Of a DNA stretch of 64,000 nucleotides, positions 1-10,540 are shown in pieces. The notes below the pieces were generated by a model. It saw only the letters and a list, made by a program, of their open reading frames with translations. It was not told the DNA's origin and did no database searches. The DNA lies in assembly GCF_000759835.1 (NCBI RefSeq), contig NZ_BBNB01000012.1:62001-126000 (forward strand), written 5' to 3'. Source of the stretch: Citrobacter sedlakii NBRC 105722 (GTDB lineage: Bacteria; Pseudomonadota; Gammaproteobacteria; Enterobacterales; Enterobacteriaceae). Position 1 is the first letter of the stretch. Every line of letters begins with the position of its first letter. The translations under genes and the position numbers were made by a program.

Positions 1-232
1 GGAGGACGACCAGCCGGTCGTCCTTCGTCATCACCAGATCCTGCTCCAGGTAATCCGCTCCCTGGGCGTAGGCCATCGCCTTCGCAGGCAGCGTATGCTC
101 CGGCAGATAGCCGCTTGCGCCGCGGTGCGCAATCACCACTTTGTCGTTATCGCTGGCAGCCAGCGCGCTGCTTCCCAGCACCATCCCGCTCATCATCAGC
201 GCCAGGCTCAGGTTCTTAAACGTCGTTTTCAT
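1..232 (-). CDS. glpQ: GlpQ, periplasmic glycerophosphodiester phosphodiesterase (N-terminal part)
   Basis: Partial gene; the window edge cuts off everything after about residue 77. GlpQ hydrolyses glycerophosphodiesters in the periplasm to glycerol-3-phosphate plus an alcohol. The visible product begins [20 protein letters not shown] and continues to an Ala-rich end, a Sec signal peptide cleaved near ALA. The mature start contains [16 protein letters not shown], the HRG metal/substrate motif of the GDPD family, and YLEQDLV with its conserved acidic residues. The start lies 4 bp after the glpT stop and its Shine-Dalgarno (GGAGG) overlaps the end of glpT, so the two genes form the glpTQ operon: one makes G3P outside, the other imports it. 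Confidence 0.95.
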   Translation of the reverse strand, partial: MKTTFKNLSLALMMSGMVLGSSALAASDNDKVVIAHRGASGYLPEHTLPAKAMAYAQGADYLEQDLVMTKDDRLVVL

Positions 233-236
233 TACA

Positions 237-1595
237 TTAGCCTCCGTTGCGTTTCAGCATCATCTCCTGGTGATGGCGTTTCTCGCCGAACATGACGATA
301 ACCAGCAGGATCACCGCCAGAATGCTGCCGCCAATCATCACCATGAAGCCGCCGTCCCAGCCGAAGAAGTCAACGGTGTAACCCACTATCGCGCTCGCCG
401 CCACAGAACCGCCGAGGTAGCCAAACAGACCGGTAAAGCCTGCCGCAGTCCCTGCCGCTTTTTTCGGCGCCAGTTCCAGCGCATGCAGACCAATCAACAT
501 AACCGGACCGTAAATCAGGAAGCCGATGACGATCATGCAAATCATGTCGACAGTCGGGTTGCCCGCCGGGTTCATCCAGTAGACGATGGTCGCAATGGTC
601 ACCAGGGTCATAAAGAATACGCCGGTGGCGCCACGGTTGCCGCGGAACACTTTATCCGACATCCAACCGCACAGCAGGGTGCCCGGAATGCCTGCATATT
701 CATACAAGAAATAAGCCCAGGACGATTTATCCAGCGCAAAATGCTTCACTTCCTTCAGATAGGTCGGCGACCAGTCGAGGATGCCGTAGCGCAGCAGATA
801 AACAAAGACGTTAGCGATAGCGATGTACCACAACAGTTTGTTCGGCAACACGTACTGCATGAAAATCTGCTTCGCGGTCAGCTCTTCTTCCGCTTTTTCG
901 TTGTAGTCGTCCGGATAATCGTTTTTGTACTCTTCGATCGGCGGCAGGCCGCAGGACTGCGGCGTGTCGCGCATCATGGCGAAAGCAAAGAGCGCAACGA
1001 TGATTGCGCCAAACGCAGGCATATACAGCGCGGCTTTCCAGTCGTTAAACCATGCCATACCAAGCAGGAACAGCAGTGGAGGGATCCCGCCGCCGACGTT
1101 ATGCGCGCAGTTCCATACCGACACGATACCGCCGCGCTCTTTCTGCGACCACCAGTGCACCATAGTACGACCACACGGCGGCCACCCCATCCCCTGGAAC
1201 CAGCCACACAGGAACAACAGGACAAACATAATGGCAATGCTCGATGTCGCCCACGGCACAAAACCCATGAACAGCATAACCGCCGCCGCGAGAATCAGAC
1301 CGGCGGGAAGGAAAACGCGCGGATTCGAGCGGTCGGACACCGACCCCATGATGAATTTCGAAAATCCGTAAGCGATGGAAATCCCTGACAGCGCAAAACC
1401 GAGATCGCCGCGCGAAAACCCTTGCTCCACCAGATACGGCATGGCCAGCGCGAAGTTCTTGCGCACCAGGTAATACGCGGCATAGCCAAAGAATATCCCC
1501 AGGAAAATCTGCCAACGGAGCCGACGATAGGTCGGATCAATCTCCGCTTGCGGCAAGCGCGCTTTATGCGCGGCTGGTTTAAAAATACTCAACAT
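237..1595 (-). CDS. glpT: GlpT, glycerol-3-phosphate:phosphate antiporter
   Basis: Inner-membrane major facilitator of the organophosphate:phosphate antiporter family that brings in glycerol-3-phosphate in exchange for phosphate. The product is 452 aa, the length of the E. coli protein, with 12 predicted membrane segments. The YLVRKNF stretch carries Arg45, a substrate-binding residue in the E. coli structure, and the DRSNPR loop is the MFS signature between TM2 and TM3. I place the start at MLSIFKP; an in-frame upstream extension of 20 residues has no family support. It is first in glpTQ and divergent from glpABC. Regulation by CRP and GlpR is expected from the sites at 1708-1826. Confidence 0.98.
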   Translation of the reverse strand: MLSIFKPAAHKARLPQAEIDPTYRRLRWQIFLGIFFGYAAYYLVRKNFALAMPYLVEQGFSRGDLGFALSGISIAYGFSKFIMGSVSDRSNPRVFLPAGLILAAAVMLFMGFVPWATSSIAIMFVLLFLCGWFQGMGWPPCGRTMVHWWSQKERGGIVSVWNCAHNVGGGIPPLLFLLGMAWFNDWKAALYMPAFGAIIVALFAFAMMRDTPQSCGLPPIEEYKNDYPDDYNEKAEEELTAKQIFMQYVLPNKLLWYIAIANVFVYLLRYGILDWSPTYLKEVKHFALDKSSWAYFLYEYAGIPGTLLCGWMSDKVFRGNRGATGVFFMTLVTIATIVYWMNPAGNPTVDMICMIVIGFLIYGPVMLIGLHALELAPKKAAGTAAGFTGLFGYLGGSVAASAIVGYTVDFFGWDGGFMVMIGGSILAVILLVIVMFGEKRHHQEMMLKRNGG

Positions 1596-1707
1596 AATGT
1601 AGCCTCCGTGGCCCGTCTCTTTATAAGTGGTCAACACCGCAGTTCGTACAAACAACCCCGCTGCTTCCAGTGTGGCCGCGATGTTAAGTAAAGATACATG
1701 CGGTTAA

Positions 1708-1723
1708 TGTGAATTACAGCACA
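1708..1723. promoter_or_regulatory. CRP-binding site between glpT and glpA
   Basis: The sequence TGTGAATTACAGCACA fits the CRP consensus TGTGA-N6-TCACA with one mismatch. It sits in the 272-bp divergent region and is placed to activate glpTQ, as known in E. coli. Binding here is inferred from the motif. Confidence 0.7.
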
Positions 1724-1744
1724 TATTGTTACAGTTTTATGACA

Positions 1745-1826
1745 AATGTTCAGAAAGGCGCACGAAATCACGTTTCATTTTCGAATCATGAGCGAATATG
1801 CGCGAAATCAAACAAACCATGCGTTT
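1745..1826. promoter_or_regulatory. GlpR operator cluster of the glpTQ/glpABC region
   Basis: Several degenerate TTCG...CGAA dyads lie here. The clearest is 1777-1799, with half sites ATTTTCG and CGAATAT; further CGAAAT half sites follow near 1763 and 1804. GlpR repressor operators of the type WATGTTCG/CGAACATW occupy the same place in E. coli. The exact number of operators cannot be settled by eye. Confidence 0.55.
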
Positions 1827-1867
1827 TATGTGGCTAAATGATAAAAAACGAACTGTGAGGGAAAACA

Positions 1868-3496
1868 ATGAAAACTCGCGACTCGCAAACTGCTGACGTG
1901 ATTATCATTGGTGGAGGCGCCACGGGGGCCGGTATTGCCCGTGACTGCGCGCTACGCGGCCTGCGCGTTATGTTAGTTGAACGCCACGACATCGCCACCG
2001 GCGCGACCGGGCGCAACCACGGTCTGCTGCACAGCGGCGCGCGCTATGCGGTCACTGACGCAGAGTCCGCCCGCGAGTGCATCAGCGAAAACCAGATTTT
2101 AAAACGTATCGCCCGTCACTGCGTTGAACCGACGGACGGTCTGTTTATTACCCTGCCCGAAGACGACCTCGCATTCCAGGCCACGTTTATTCGCGCCTGC
2201 GAAGAGGCCGGGATCCGCGCAGAGGCGATCGATCCGCAGCAGGCGCGCATAATTGAACCCTCAGTCAATCCACGACTGACTGGCGCGGTAAAAGTCCCTG
2301 ACGGCACGGTCGATCCGTTCCGCCTCACGGCGGCGAATATGCTTGATGCGAAGGAGCATGGCGCAGTGATTCTGACCGCTCATGAAGTGACCGGCCTGAT
2401 CCGCGAAGGGGCAACGGTCAGCGGCGTGCATGTACGCAATGCGCTGACTGGCGAAACGCAAACGCTGCATGCGCCAGTGGTGGTCAATGCCGCCGGGATC
2501 TGGGGGCAACGAATCGCGGAATACGCCGACCTGAGCATCCGCATGTTCCCGGCGAAAGGATCGCTGCTGATTCTGGATCACCGTATTAATCAGCATGTGA
2601 TAAACCGCTGCCGTAAGCCGTCCGATGCCGATATTCTGGTGCCGGGCGACACCATTTCACTCATTGGCACCACCTCAACCCACATTGATTACAACGATAT
2701 CGACAGCAACCGCGTCACCGCCGAGGAAGTGGATATTCTGCTGCGTGAAGGGGAAAAACTGGCGCCCGTGATGGCGAAGACCCGTATCCTGCGCGCATAC
2801 TCCGGAGTAAGGCCGCTGGTCGCCAGCGACGACGATCCGAGCGGACGCAACGTCAGCCGCGGTATTGTGCTGTTCGACCATGCGGAACGCGATGGTCTGG
2901 ACGGATTTATCACCATTACCGGCGGCAAACTGATGACCTACCGCCTGATGGCGGAGTGGGCCACCGATGCGGTCTGTCGCAAACTGGGTAATACTCGCCC
3001 CTGCATGACCGCCGACACGCCGCTGCCTGGTTCGCACGAACCGACAGAAACCACCCTTAAGCGCGTGATCTCCCTGCCCGCGCCGCTGCGCGGCTCCGCC
3101 GTTTATCGCCACGGCGATCGCACGCCGGCGTGGTTAAGCCAGGGACGTCAGCATCGCAGCGTGGTTTGCGAATGTGAAGCCGTCACCGCTGGCGAAGTCC
3201 AGTACGCGGTGGAAAATTTAAACGTGAACAGCCTGCTTGACCTGCGCCGCCGTACCCGCGTAGGCATGGGCACCTGCCAGGGTGAACTGTGCGCCTGCCG
3301 TGCCGCCGGATTGCTGCAACGTTTTAATATCACTACCGCCACACAATCCATCAGCCAACTCTCTGATTTCTTAAATGAACGCTGGAAAGGCGTGCAGCCT
3401 ATCGCCTGGGGCGACGCGCTGCGCGAAAGCGAATTCACCCGCTGGGTATACCAAGGCTTATGTGGTCTGGAAAAGGAGCCGCGCGATGAGATTTGA
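1868..3496 (+). CDS. glpA: GlpA, anaerobic glycerol-3-phosphate dehydrogenase, FAD subunit
   Basis: Large flavoprotein subunit of the GlpABC complex that oxidises glycerol-3-phosphate to dihydroxyacetone phosphate and passes electrons to menaquinone. The product is 542 aa, the family length. An N-terminal dinucleotide-binding motif ([13 protein letters not shown], residues 12-24) binds FAD. A C-terminal BFD-like domain carries [13 protein letters not shown] and, further on, [13 protein letters not shown], whose cysteines can hold a [2Fe-2S] cluster. The start ATG follows GTGAGGGAAAACA. The gene overlaps glpB by 11 bp, typical of translational coupling in glpABC. Confidence 0.98.
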   Translation: MKTRDSQTADVIIIGGGATGAGIARDCALRGLRVMLVERHDIATGATGRNHGLLHSGARYAVTDAESARECISENQILKRIARHCVEPTDGLFITLPEDDLAFQATFIRACEEAGIRAEAIDPQQARIIEPSVNPRLTGAVKVPDGTVDPFRLTAANMLDAKEHGAVILTAHEVTGLIREGATVSGVHVRNALTGETQTLHAPVVVNAAGIWGQRIAEYADLSIRMFPAKGSLLILDHRINQHVINRCRKPSDADILVPGDTISLIGTTSTHIDYNDIDSNRVTAEEVDILLREGEKLAPVMAKTRILRAYSGVRPLVASDDDPSGRNVSRGIVLFDHAERDGLDGFITITGGKLMTYRLMAEWATDAVCRKLGNTRPCMTADTPLPGSHEPTETTLKRVISLPAPLRGSAVYRHGDRTPAWLSQGRQHRSVVCECEAVTAGEVQYAVENLNVNSLLDLRRRTRVGMGTCQGELCACRAAGLLQRFNITTATQSISQLSDFLNERWKGVQPIAWGDALRESEFTRWVYQGLCGLEKEPRDEI

Positions 3497-4745
3497 TACA
3501 GTCATTATGGGCGGCGGTCTGGCCGGACTTCTCTGCGGTTTGCAGTTGCAAAAACATGGCCAGCGCTGTGCGATCGTCACCCGCGGGCAGAGCGCGCTGC
3601 ACTTCTCCTCCGGTTCGCTGGATCTGCTCAGCGCATTACCGGATGGACAACCGGTAACGGATATCGCTGCCGGTCTGGACGCACTGCAAAAACAGGCGCC
3701 TGCCCACCCTTATTCACAACTGGGAACAGAACATGTGCTACAGCTTGCACAGCAAGCACAGGCAGTGCTGCAGGCATCCGGCGCGCAGATGCAGGGCGAC
3801 GTAAGGCAATCGCATCAGCGCGTCACCCCGCTGGGCACGCTGCGGACGACCTGGCTTAGCGCGCCGGAAATTCCGGTCTGGCCGCTTACCGCAAAACACT
3901 TGTGCGTGGTCGGCATCACCGGTCTGCTCGATTTTCAGGCGCATCTTGCCGCCGCCTCTCTGCAGCAGGCCGGTTTGACGGTCGACACGGCGGAGATCGA
4001 CCTGCCCGAACTGGACGTGCTACGCGACAACGCCACGGAGTTTCGCGCGGTGAACATTGCGCGTTTTCTTGACAACGAAGACAAATGGCCGCTGCTGTTC
4101 GACGCGCTGTTACCCGTGGCGAAAAGCTGCGAGATGGTGATGATGCCCGCCTGCTTTGGCCTCGCGGATGAGCGCCTCTGGCGCTGGCTCAACGCGCGCC
4201 TGCCGTGTCCGCTGACGCTGCTGCCGACCCTGCCGCCGTCTGTGCTGGGCATTCGTCTGCATAATCAGCTTCAGCACCAGTTTGTACGTCAGGGCGGGAT
4301 CTGGATGCCAGGCGATGAAGTGAAGAAAGTGACCTGCAAAAACGGCGCGGTGAGCGAAATCTGGACCCGCAATCATGCTGATATTCCACTCCGTCCGCGC
4401 TTCGCGGTACTGGCCAGCGGCAGCTTCTTTAGCAGTGGGCTGGTGGCTGACCGTCAGGGCATTCGCGAACCGATTCTTGGACTGGATGTTCAGCAAACGG
4501 CCAACCGTGCCGGGTGGTACCGACAAGATTTCTTTGACGCCCAACCCTGGCAGCAGTTTGGCGTCACCACCGACGCAGCGTTACGTCCATCGCTGGCCGG
4601 GCAAACGGTAGAAAACCTGTTTGCCATTGGTTCGGTGCTCGGCGGATTCGACCCGATAACCCAGGGATGCGGCGGCGGCGTCTGCGCCGTCACCGCCTTA
4701 CACGCCGCCCATGAGATCGCAAAACGTGCAGGAGGTGAGCAATGA
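3486..4745 (+). CDS. glpB: GlpB, anaerobic glycerol-3-phosphate dehydrogenase subunit B
   Basis: Second subunit of GlpABC, a flavin-containing protein thought to relay electrons between GlpA and the membrane-associated GlpC. The product is 419 aa. The Rossmann motif [15 protein letters not shown] at residues 6-20 binds a flavin; a second conserved end motif is [20 protein letters not shown], near the C terminus. I choose the ATG at 3486, which follows AAAAGGAGCCGCGCG at the end of glpA; an open frame upstream belongs to the overlap with glpA. It overlaps glpC by 4 bp (ATGA). Confidence 0.97.
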   Translation: MRFDTVIMGGGLAGLLCGLQLQKHGQRCAIVTRGQSALHFSSGSLDLLSALPDGQPVTDIAAGLDALQKQAPAHPYSQLGTEHVLQLAQQAQAVLQASGAQMQGDVRQSHQRVTPLGTLRTTWLSAPEIPVWPLTAKHLCVVGITGLLDFQAHLAAASLQQAGLTVDTAEIDLPELDVLRDNATEFRAVNIARFLDNEDKWPLLFDALLPVAKSCEMVMMPACFGLADERLWRWLNARLPCPLTLLPTLPPSVLGIRLHNQLQHQFVRQGGIWMPGDEVKKVTCKNGAVSEIWTRNHADIPLRPRFAVLASGSFFSSGLVADRQGIREPILGLDVQQTANRAGWYRQDFFDAQPWQQFGVTTDAALRPSLAGQTVENLFAIGSVLGGFDPITQGCGGGVCAVTALHAAHEIAKRAGGEQ

Positions 4746-5932
4746 GCGATACCCGTTTTGAAAGTTGCATCAAGTGCACAGTGTGCACCACCGCCTGTCC
4801 GGTCAGCCGCGTCAATCCCGGTTATCCCGGCCCCAAACAGGCCGGACCCGACGGCGAGCGTCTGCGTCTGAAAGACGGTGCGCTATACGATGAGGCGCTG
4901 AAATATTGCATTAACTGCAAGCGCTGCGAAGTGGCGTGTCCGTCTGATGTGAAGATTGGCGATATCATTCAGCGCGCGCGGGCAAAATATGACACTTCGC
5001 GCCCGTCGCTACGCAATTTCATCCTCAGCCATACGGATCTGATGGGAAGCGTCTCCACGCCGTTCGCCCCGGTGGTGAATACCGCAACATCGCTAAAACC
5101 GGTGCGCCAGTTGCTTGATTACGCGCTAAAAATCGACCATCGTCGCACCCTGCCCAAATACTCGTTTGGCACCTTCCGTCGCTGGTATCGCAGCGTGGCG
5201 CAGCAGCAGACGCAGTATAAGGATCAGGTCGCCTTCTTTCATGGTTGTTTTGTCAATTACAACCATCCGCAACTCGGAAAGGACTTAATTAAGGTGCTGA
5301 ACGCCATGGGCACCGGCGTTCAGTTGTTGAGCAAAGAGAAGTGTTGCGGGGTACCGCTTATCGCCAACGGTTTCACCGACAAAGCGCGTAAGCAGGCGGT
5401 GACGAACGTCGAATCGCTGCGCGAAGCGATTGCGGTAAAAGGCATCCCCGTTATCGCCACCTCCTCCACCTGTACCTTCGCCCTGCGCGACGAGTATCCG
5501 GAAGTGCTGGATGTCGACAACCGCGGTCTGCGAGAGCACATCGAACTGGCGACCCGCTGGCTGTGGCGCAGGCTTGATGAAGGCAAAACGTTGCCGTTGA
5601 AAACGCTGCCGCTGAAAGTGGTTTATCACACGCCGTGCCACATGGAAAAAATGGGCTGGACGCTGTATACCCTTGAACTGCTGCGCCGGATACCGGGTCT
5701 GGAGCTAACGGTGCTGGACTCTCAGTGCTGCGGAATCGCCGGAACCTATGGCTTTAAGAAAGAGAACTACCCCACCTCGCAGTCCATTGGCGCGCCGCTG
5801 TTTAAGCAGATTGAAGAGAGCGGCGCCGATATCGTGGTCACCGACTGCGAAACCTGTAAATGGCAAATTGAGATGTCCACCAGCAAACGCTGCGAACATC
5901 CGATAACGCTGTTAGCGCAGGCGCTCGGCTAA
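4742..5932 (+). CDS. glpC: GlpC, anaerobic glycerol-3-phosphate dehydrogenase iron-sulfur subunit
   Basis: Membrane-associated iron-sulfur subunit that anchors GlpAB and hands electrons to menaquinone. The product is 396 aa. Two 4Fe-4S ferredoxin motifs are clear: Cys9/12/15/19 followed by Pro, and Cys56/59/62/66 followed by Pro. Two cysteine-rich CCG domains follow, with KEKCCGVPL and later DSQCCGIAG, each preceded by a conserved HGC or HTPCH stretch. An SD (GGAGGTGAGCA) overlaps the end of glpB. Last gene of glpABC, followed by a hairpin with a T run. Confidence 0.98.
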   Translation: MSDTRFESCIKCTVCTTACPVSRVNPGYPGPKQAGPDGERLRLKDGALYDEALKYCINCKRCEVACPSDVKIGDIIQRARAKYDTSRPSLRNFILSHTDLMGSVSTPFAPVVNTATSLKPVRQLLDYALKIDHRRTLPKYSFGTFRRWYRSVAQQQTQYKDQVAFFHGCFVNYNHPQLGKDLIKVLNAMGTGVQLLSKEKCCGVPLIANGFTDKARKQAVTNVESLREAIAVKGIPVIATSSTCTFALRDEYPEVLDVDNRGLREHIELATRWLWRRLDEGKTLPLKTLPLKVVYHTPCHMEKMGWTLYTLELLRRIPGLELTVLDSQCCGIAGTYGFKKENYPTSQSIGAPLFKQIEESGADIVVTDCETCKWQIEMSTSKRCEHPITLLAQALG

Positions 5933-5978
5933 CGCACTTACCTGACGGCGCAAAACGCAGAGCCTGAACATCACATCC

Positions 5979-6004
5979 ATGCCGGATTGCATCCGGCATT
6001 TTTG
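5979..6004 (+). terminator. REP-like hairpin and terminator after glpC
   Basis: Perfect stem ATGCCGGAT / ATCCGGCAT with a 3-base loop, followed by TTTTT. It combines the GCCGGAT core of REP elements with the shape of a rho-independent terminator, 46 bp after the glpC stop. Confidence 0.75.
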
Positions 6005-6149
6005 CGTGATTCTTTCCATAAAACTGTATACGTTGCAACCGCAAGCAACTTTCCCTCGTCCCGCCGCGCAAAGCCTGTATTCAACTAATGCAACCCGCGC
6101 CATCAGCCTGTAACGTCACGACAACACAATGTTAAGGTGACGGACTACC

Positions 6150-7100
6150 ATGACGCATTCAACCACATCCACTCCGCACGATGCGGTGTTTAAAAAGCTG
6201 ATTTCCAGTCCTGAAGTGGCACGGGACTTTCTCACTATCCACCTTCCCGCGCCATTGCGCGAAATGTGCGATTTAACAACGCTCAGGCTGGAAGCCACCA
6301 CGTTTATCGAACAGGATCTCCGCGCATATTATTCTGACGTCGTGTGGTCGCTGAAAACAAAAGAAGGCGAAGGCTATATCTATTGCGTCATTGAACATCA
6401 GAGCACTGCCGTGCCGCATATGGCCTTTCGGCTCATGCGCTATGCCACCGCCGCCATGCAACATCATCTGGATGCCGGGCATAAAACGCTGCCGCTGGTG
6501 ATCCCGATGCTGTTTTACCACGGCGTGCAAAGTCCGTATCCCTGGTCGCTAAACTGGTTGGACGAATTTGATAATCCGCAGCTGGCACGGCAGCTCTATA
6601 CGGAGGCCTTTCCGCTGGTGGACATAACGGTGGTGCCTGACGATGAAATCATGCAACACCAGCGCGTTGCCCTGCTTGAGCTTATGCAAAAACATATCCG
6701 GGATCGCGATCTGATGGGTCTGGTTGACCGGCTGGTGACGCTGCTAGTTACCGGTATTGCTAATGACAGCCAGCTGCAAACGCTGTTTAATTATCTGGTG
6801 CAGTACGGCGATGCGACGCGCTTTAGCGAGTTTATCCGCGAGGTCGCCGAACGTTCCCCCCATCATAAGGAGAGACTGATGACAATTGCAGAACGACTGC
6901 GGCAGGAAGGCCACCGTCATGGATTGCAGGAGGGGCTGCAAAAAGGCCTGCAGCAAGGATTACACGAAGGTAAGCAAAAAGGCACCAGAGAAGAGGCGCT
7001 GCGCATTGCGCGAATGATGATCGAGAAAGGGATCGAACGTGATTTGGTGCTGACCATTACCGGTATCTCTGTTGATGAGGTCATAGCCAGCCACCACTGA
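6150..7100 (+). CDS. rpnE: RpnE-like (YfaD) Rpn-family PD-(D/E)XK nuclease
   Basis: Member of the recombination-promoting nuclease family (Transposase_31), of which E. coli YfaD/RpnE occupies this same place after glpC. Family members are DNA endonucleases; some act as toxic anti-phage proteins held in check by a short product from inside the gene. The 316-aa protein has the N-terminal HDAVFKKL motif (residues 10-17) and nuclease-core residues Asp63 (SDVVW), Glu82 and Gln84 (IEHQS). An all-helical middle follows, then a Gly-Leu-Gln tetrapeptide repeat at residues 258-277 and a C-terminal helix. No transposon ends or inverted repeats flank it. The reading frame is intact, so activity is plausible but not shown. 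Confidence 0.88.
   Translation: MTHSTTSTPHDAVFKKLISSPEVARDFLTIHLPAPLREMCDLTTLRLEATTFIEQDLRAYYSDVVWSLKTKEGEGYIYCVIEHQSTAVPHMAFRLMRYATAAMQHHLDAGHKTLPLVIPMLFYHGVQSPYPWSLNWLDEFDNPQLARQLYTEAFPLVDITVVPDDEIMQHQRVALLELMQKHIRDRDLMGLVDRLVTLLVTGIANDSQLQTLFNYLVQYGDATRFSEFIREVAERSPHHKERLMTIAERLRQEGHRHGLQEGLQKGLQQGLHEGKQKGTREEALRIARMMIEKGIERDLVLTITGISVDEVIASHH
6879..7100 (+). CDS. Internal in-frame short product of the Rpn gene (RpnS-type antitoxin candidate)
   Basis: An ATG in frame with the nuclease gene at codon 244 is preceded by a perfect Shine-Dalgarno AAGGAG (6867-6872) with a 6-base spacer. This would give a 73-aa protein, [15 protein letters not shown] onwards, containing the whole tetrapeptide repeat and the C-terminal helix but none of the nuclease core. 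Published work on E. coli Rpn proteins showed that such gene-within-gene short forms block the toxic full-length nuclease. Here the ribosome binding site is seen directly; expression and function are inferred from the family. A separate internal promoter could not be pinned down. Confidence 0.6.
   Translation: MTIAERLRQEGHRHGLQEGLQKGLQQGLHEGKQKGTREEALRIARMMIEKGIERDLVLTITGISVDEVIASHH
6921..6980 (+). repeat. Five-unit 12-bp tandem repeat in the Rpn gene
   Basis: Five consecutive 4-residue units ([20 protein letters not shown]) are encoded by 12-bp units. The DNA units have drifted from each other while the Gly spacing is kept. In Rpn short proteins the number of such units varies between strains. 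Confidence 0.8.
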
Positions 7101-7112
7101 TGCCATAAGCAG

Positions 7113-7142
7113 GCCGGATAAGCGAAGCGTCGCCATCCGGCA
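7113..7142. repeat. REP element between rpnE and rhmA
   Basis: Imperfect palindrome GCCGGATAAGCGAAGCGTCG followed by CCATCCGGCA, a typical Y/Z REP. It lies between two convergent genes and may protect or end both transcripts. Confidence 0.8.
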
Positions 7143-7149
7143 CGTTTAC

Positions 7150-7953
7150 TCAGTAGCTACTTTTTACCGGGGTCGCTGAACCGACAGCTTTAAACATCGC
7201 CAGTCGGCGATCCAGCGCCTCGGTATAAAGCATGGTATCGACGCCCACGGCGACGAAGTTAGCCCCCCACTGCAGGCATTTTTTCGCCATGGCCGGGTCA
7301 ACCGCGAGGAACCCTGCCGCTTTACCGGCGGCGCGTATGCGAGCAATGCTTTCCTGAATGATGCGCTGCACGTCCGGGTGTCCGGCGTTATCCGGATAAC
7401 CCAGCGACGCAGAGAGATCCGCCGGGCCAATAAACACGCCGTCAATGCCGTCCACATCGAGAATAGCGTCGAGATTGTCGAGCGCCGTTTTGCTTTCGAC
7501 CTGTACCAGCAGGCACAGTGATTCGTTGGCCTGCGCCATGTAGTTGTCGATACGTCCCCAGCGTGCCGCCCGCGCGACGCTGGCCCCGACGCCGCGCTCG
7601 CCAAGCGGTGGGTAACGGGTGGCGGCAACCACCTGACGCGCCTGTTCGGCGGTATCGACCATCGGGATTAGCAGCGTTTGCGCACCGATATCCAGCACCT
7701 GTTTAATCAGCGCTTTGCTTCCCTCAACCGGCCGGATCACCGGCTGGCTGGCATACGGCGCGATAGCCTGTAATTGATGATACAGATCCTGCACCGTATT
7801 CGGTGCGTGTTCACCGTCGATCAGCAGCCAGTCATAACCGGAGGTCGCGGCAATTTCCGCCATATAAGACGTGGTCGAACTCAGCCACAGCCCAATTTGC
7901 ACTTCCCCTTTTTGTAAACCTTCCTTAAAAGGGTTTGCTAACAATGCGTTCAT
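7150..7953 (-). CDS. rhmA: RhmA, 2-keto-3-deoxy-L-rhamnonate aldolase
   Basis: Class II (metal-dependent) aldolase of the HpcH/HpaI family that splits 2-keto-3-deoxy-L-rhamnonate into pyruvate and lactaldehyde. The product is 267 aa, the length of E. coli YfaU. Family motifs include [10 protein letters not shown] (catalytic His49), IRPVEG (Arg74), QVESK with a metal-binding Glu, and [17 protein letters not shown] with the metal-binding Asp. I start at [12 protein letters not shown], preceded by AAGGATCATT; an extension of 20 residues upstream has no family support. Last gene of the rhmRDTA cluster. Confidence 0.96.
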   Translation of the reverse strand: MNALLANPFKEGLQKGEVQIGLWLSSTTSYMAEIAATSGYDWLLIDGEHAPNTVQDLYHQLQAIAPYASQPVIRPVEGSKALIKQVLDIGAQTLLIPMVDTAEQARQVVAATRYPPLGERGVGASVARAARWGRIDNYMAQANESLCLLVQVESKTALDNLDAILDVDGIDGVFIGPADLSASLGYPDNAGHPDVQRIIQESIARIRAAGKAAGFLAVDPAMAKKCLQWGANFVAVGVDTMLYTEALDRRLAMFKAVGSATPVKSSY

Positions 7954-7978
7954 AATGATCCTTACAACGTGGATAAAA

Positions 7979-9268
7979 TTATTGATGCGCAGCACCCGGT
8001 TGCGACGCGGCACGGTTCACGCTCAGAGTGAAGATGATTAACGCGCCAATGATGGCGACCCCGGCCAGAGTCAGCAGACCCGCCGCGTCGCTGGCGAACA
8101 TCGTTTCCGCCTTCACGCGCAGGATCGGCGCGATAAATCCCCCTACCGCGCCAAACAGGTTAACAAAGCCGATCCCCGCCGCCAGCGCCGTACCCGAAAG
8201 CAGCTGCGTCGGCATGGTCCAGAACACCGGTTGTACCGCAATAAAGCCCACCGCCGCGACGCAAAGCGCCAGTATCGCCAGCACCGGAGAAACCAGCCCG
8301 GAAAGCCCAATACCAATGCCAGCCGCTAACAGCGTCAGCGCGGCGACATTTCGGCGATCGCCGGTGCGGTCGGAATAGCGCGGGATGAGCCAGGTGCCAA
8401 ACAGCGCGGCGACCCACGGAATAGCGGTGACCACCGACGCGGTGAACCCCACTTTGGTGCCCAACAACGCCGCCACCTGCGTCGGCAGAAAGAAGATCAG
8501 CCCGTACACCGCTACCTGGATCGTCAGGTAAATGATCGCCAGTTGCCAGACGCGTCCGTTACGCAGGGCATCGGTGAGTTTTGACGTGACCTTCTTCTCT
8601 TCTTCGCTCGCCAGTTGGCTTATCAGCGCGGCCTTTTCTTCTGCGCTCAGGAAACGTGCCTGTTGCGGCGTGTCGTCCAGCCAGAAAAACGTGAACACGC
8701 CTGCGCCAACCGCCAGTAAACCTTCGATAACGAACATCCAGAACCATCCCGGATGCCCCATGAAGCCGTGCATTTCCAGCAGCGCGCCGGAAAGCGGCGA
8801 CCCCAGCGTCAGCGCCAGCGGCGCGCCCATATAGAACAGCCCCATAATGCTTGCGCGGGTGCGCTGCGGGAACCACTGCGAGGTCAGATAGATCATGCCG
8901 GGGAAGAAACCGGCTTCCGCCGCCCCCAGCAGGGTACGAATAATCAGGAATTTCGCCTCTGTATCCGCCCACGCCATCGCCGCGGAGAGAAAGCCCCACA
9001 GCAGCGTGGTGGTGCCGATCCAGGTTCTCGCCCCCAGTTTGCGCATCAGCAGGTTGGCAGGCACCCCGAGAAAGGCGTAGACCACGAAGAAAATCCCCGC
9101 CCCCAGCGCATAGGCTTCATTGCTTAGCCCGGTATCAATTTGATAGGTCTCTTTGGCGAAGCCTATATTCGAACGATCCAGAAACGCCAGTACGTACAGC
9201 GTGAGCATGAACGGGATCAAACGCGCGCGGTTTTTCTTTACGACGCGGTCAAGCAAAGTGGTACTCAT
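7979..9268 (-). CDS. rhmT: RhmT, L-rhamnonate transporter (MFS)
   Basis: Major facilitator of the anion:cation symporter family (like GudP and ExuT), proposed to import L-rhamnonate. The product is 429 aa with 12 predicted membrane helices. [12 protein letters not shown] in TM1 is the hallmark of the family, and the central loop contains [18 protein letters not shown]. The start [14 protein letters not shown] follows AGGATCTTGCT; a longer frame upstream is not supported. It lies between rhmD and rhmA on the same strand, 25 bp from rhmA. Confidence 0.95.
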   Translation of the reverse strand: MSTTLLDRVVKKNRARLIPFMLTLYVLAFLDRSNIGFAKETYQIDTGLSNEAYALGAGIFFVVYAFLGVPANLLMRKLGARTWIGTTTLLWGFLSAAMAWADTEAKFLIIRTLLGAAEAGFFPGMIYLTSQWFPQRTRASIMGLFYMGAPLALTLGSPLSGALLEMHGFMGHPGWFWMFVIEGLLAVGAGVFTFFWLDDTPQQARFLSAEEKAALISQLASEEEKKVTSKLTDALRNGRVWQLAIIYLTIQVAVYGLIFFLPTQVAALLGTKVGFTASVVTAIPWVAALFGTWLIPRYSDRTGDRRNVAALTLLAAGIGIGLSGLVSPVLAILALCVAAVGFIAVQPVFWTMPTQLLSGTALAAGIGFVNLFGAVGGFIAPILRVKAETMFASDAAGLLTLAGVAIIGALIIFTLSVNRAASQPGAAHQ

Positions 9269-9322
9269 AGCAAGATCCTCAACAGGGAGGGCGTTGCCGG
9301 ATAAACGGCAACGCACAGGTCA

Positions 9323-10540
9323 TTAGTGGCTATAAGGGCGTTTCAGGTTGCAGTCGCGGTTAAGCTCGACGCCAAATCCAGGCTTATCCAGTACAGATTT
9401 ATGAATGCGTCCGTTCACCGGCACCGGCTCATCGAGCAGGATCGGGTCAAACTGCGGGCGCATCGTTGAACAGTCCGGACTGGTCATCAGGAATTCGCTG
9501 AATGGCGTATTCGTGAAGGTAATGACCGCGTGATGCGAATAGACCGAGGAACCGTGTGGCACCACCAGCTGTCCGCGCGCTTTGGCGATAGCGGCGATCT
9601 CGACCAGCGTGGTCAGGCCGCCGCACCAGCCCACATCCGGCTGCATAATGTCGATGCCGGTTTCCGACAAGGTGCGGAAAGACTGGAGGGTGCCGTGATG
9701 CTCACCGCTGGTGACCATCATCCCCGCCGGCACATTGCGCTTCAGTTCGCGGTAGCCTTCGTACTGCTGCGGCGGCAGACACTCTTCAATCCATTTCAGA
9801 TTGTAAGGCGCACAGGCGTGGGCCAGTTTGGTGGCATAGTTCACGTCCTGGCTCATCCAGCAGTCGAGCATCAGCCAGAAGTCCGGGCCGCATTTCTCGC
9901 GCATATCGGCGACTATTGCCGCGTCTTTACGGATCCCCGCATCGCCGTCATGCGGCCCCCAGTGGGTCGGCATTTTCCCGCCGATAAAGCCCATCCCTTT
10001 CGCCAGATCCGGACGGGCGCCAGTGGCATAGAACTGAATTTCGTCCCGCACTGCGCCGCCAAGCAGTTTGTAAACCGGCAGGCCAACGACTTTACCGAAC
10101 AGATCCCACAACGCCAGATCGACGCAGGAAATCGTGTTCATGACCAGACCGCCGGAACCGGAATAGTACATGGTCGCGCCAAGCATTTGATCGTGTATCA
10201 GTTTGATGTCGCTGACACATTTCCCTTCGATAAACCGATTGAGATGCTTTTCAACGATAAAACAGCCCATCTCGCCCGCCGTGGAGACGGCAAAGCCTGT
10301 CTGGCCGTTATCGGCTTCGACTTCCACAATCAGCGTGCCCAGTACGTTGATCCCGAAAGACTGACGCGACTGTTCGTACTCGCGATATTTACTCATCGGC
10401 GTGGCGATGTGATCGTCAATCCAGTGATTGGCCCCCTGATCGTGATAGTCACCGCCGCCAGCGCCTTTTTCAGCCGTAGCGCCGCCGGTAAACCAGGCGC
10501 GAACATGTTTAATTTTAGGTAGGGTCATGATGTTCTCCAT
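9323..10540 (-). CDS. rhmD: RhmD, L-rhamnonate dehydratase
   Basis: Enolase-superfamily dehydratase that turns L-rhamnonate into 2-keto-3-deoxy-L-rhamnonate using Mg2+. The product is 405 aa and very close to the E. coli protein. Superfamily landmarks are [14 protein letters not shown] (metal Asp), [10 protein letters not shown] (metal Glu), VTSGEHHGT (metal Glu) and [12 protein letters not shown], which holds the catalytic His of the C-terminal barrel. An internal ATG four codons downstream (MTLPKIKHV) is a possible alternative start. The start abuts the rhmR stop, so the genes are co-transcribed. Confidence 0.96.
   Translation of the reverse strand: MENIMTLPKIKHVRAWFTGGATAEKGAGGGDYHDQGANHWIDDHIATPMSKYREYEQSRQSFGINVLGTLIVEVEADNGQTGFAVSTAGEMGCFIVEKHLNRFIEGKCVSDIKLIHDQMLGATMYYSGSGGLVMNTISCVDLALWDLFGKVVGLPVYKLLGGAVRDEIQFYATGARPDLAKGMGFIGGKMPTHWGPHDGDAGIRKDAAIVADMREKCGPDFWLMLDCWMSQDVNYATKLAHACAPYNLKWIEECLPPQQYEGYRELKRNVPAGMMVTSGEHHGTLQSFRTLSETGIDIMQPDVGWCGGLTTLVEIAAIAKARGQLVVPHGSSVYSHHAVITFTNTPFSEFLMTSPDCSTMRPQFDPILLDEPVPVNGRIHKSVLDKPGFGVELNRDCNLKRPYSH

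Noticed and set aside
141-1388. Long open frame opposite glpT
   Set aside because: Antisense to a complete glpT; composition is that of a reverse-complement frame.
3375-3485. N-terminal extension of GlpB into glpA
   Set aside because: The family start [11 protein letters not shown] at 3486 has its own SD; upstream codons are glpA in another frame.
6150-7100. Transposase of an insertion sequence
   Set aside because: The Rpn family was once labelled transposase_31, but there are no terminal inverted repeats or target duplications around it.
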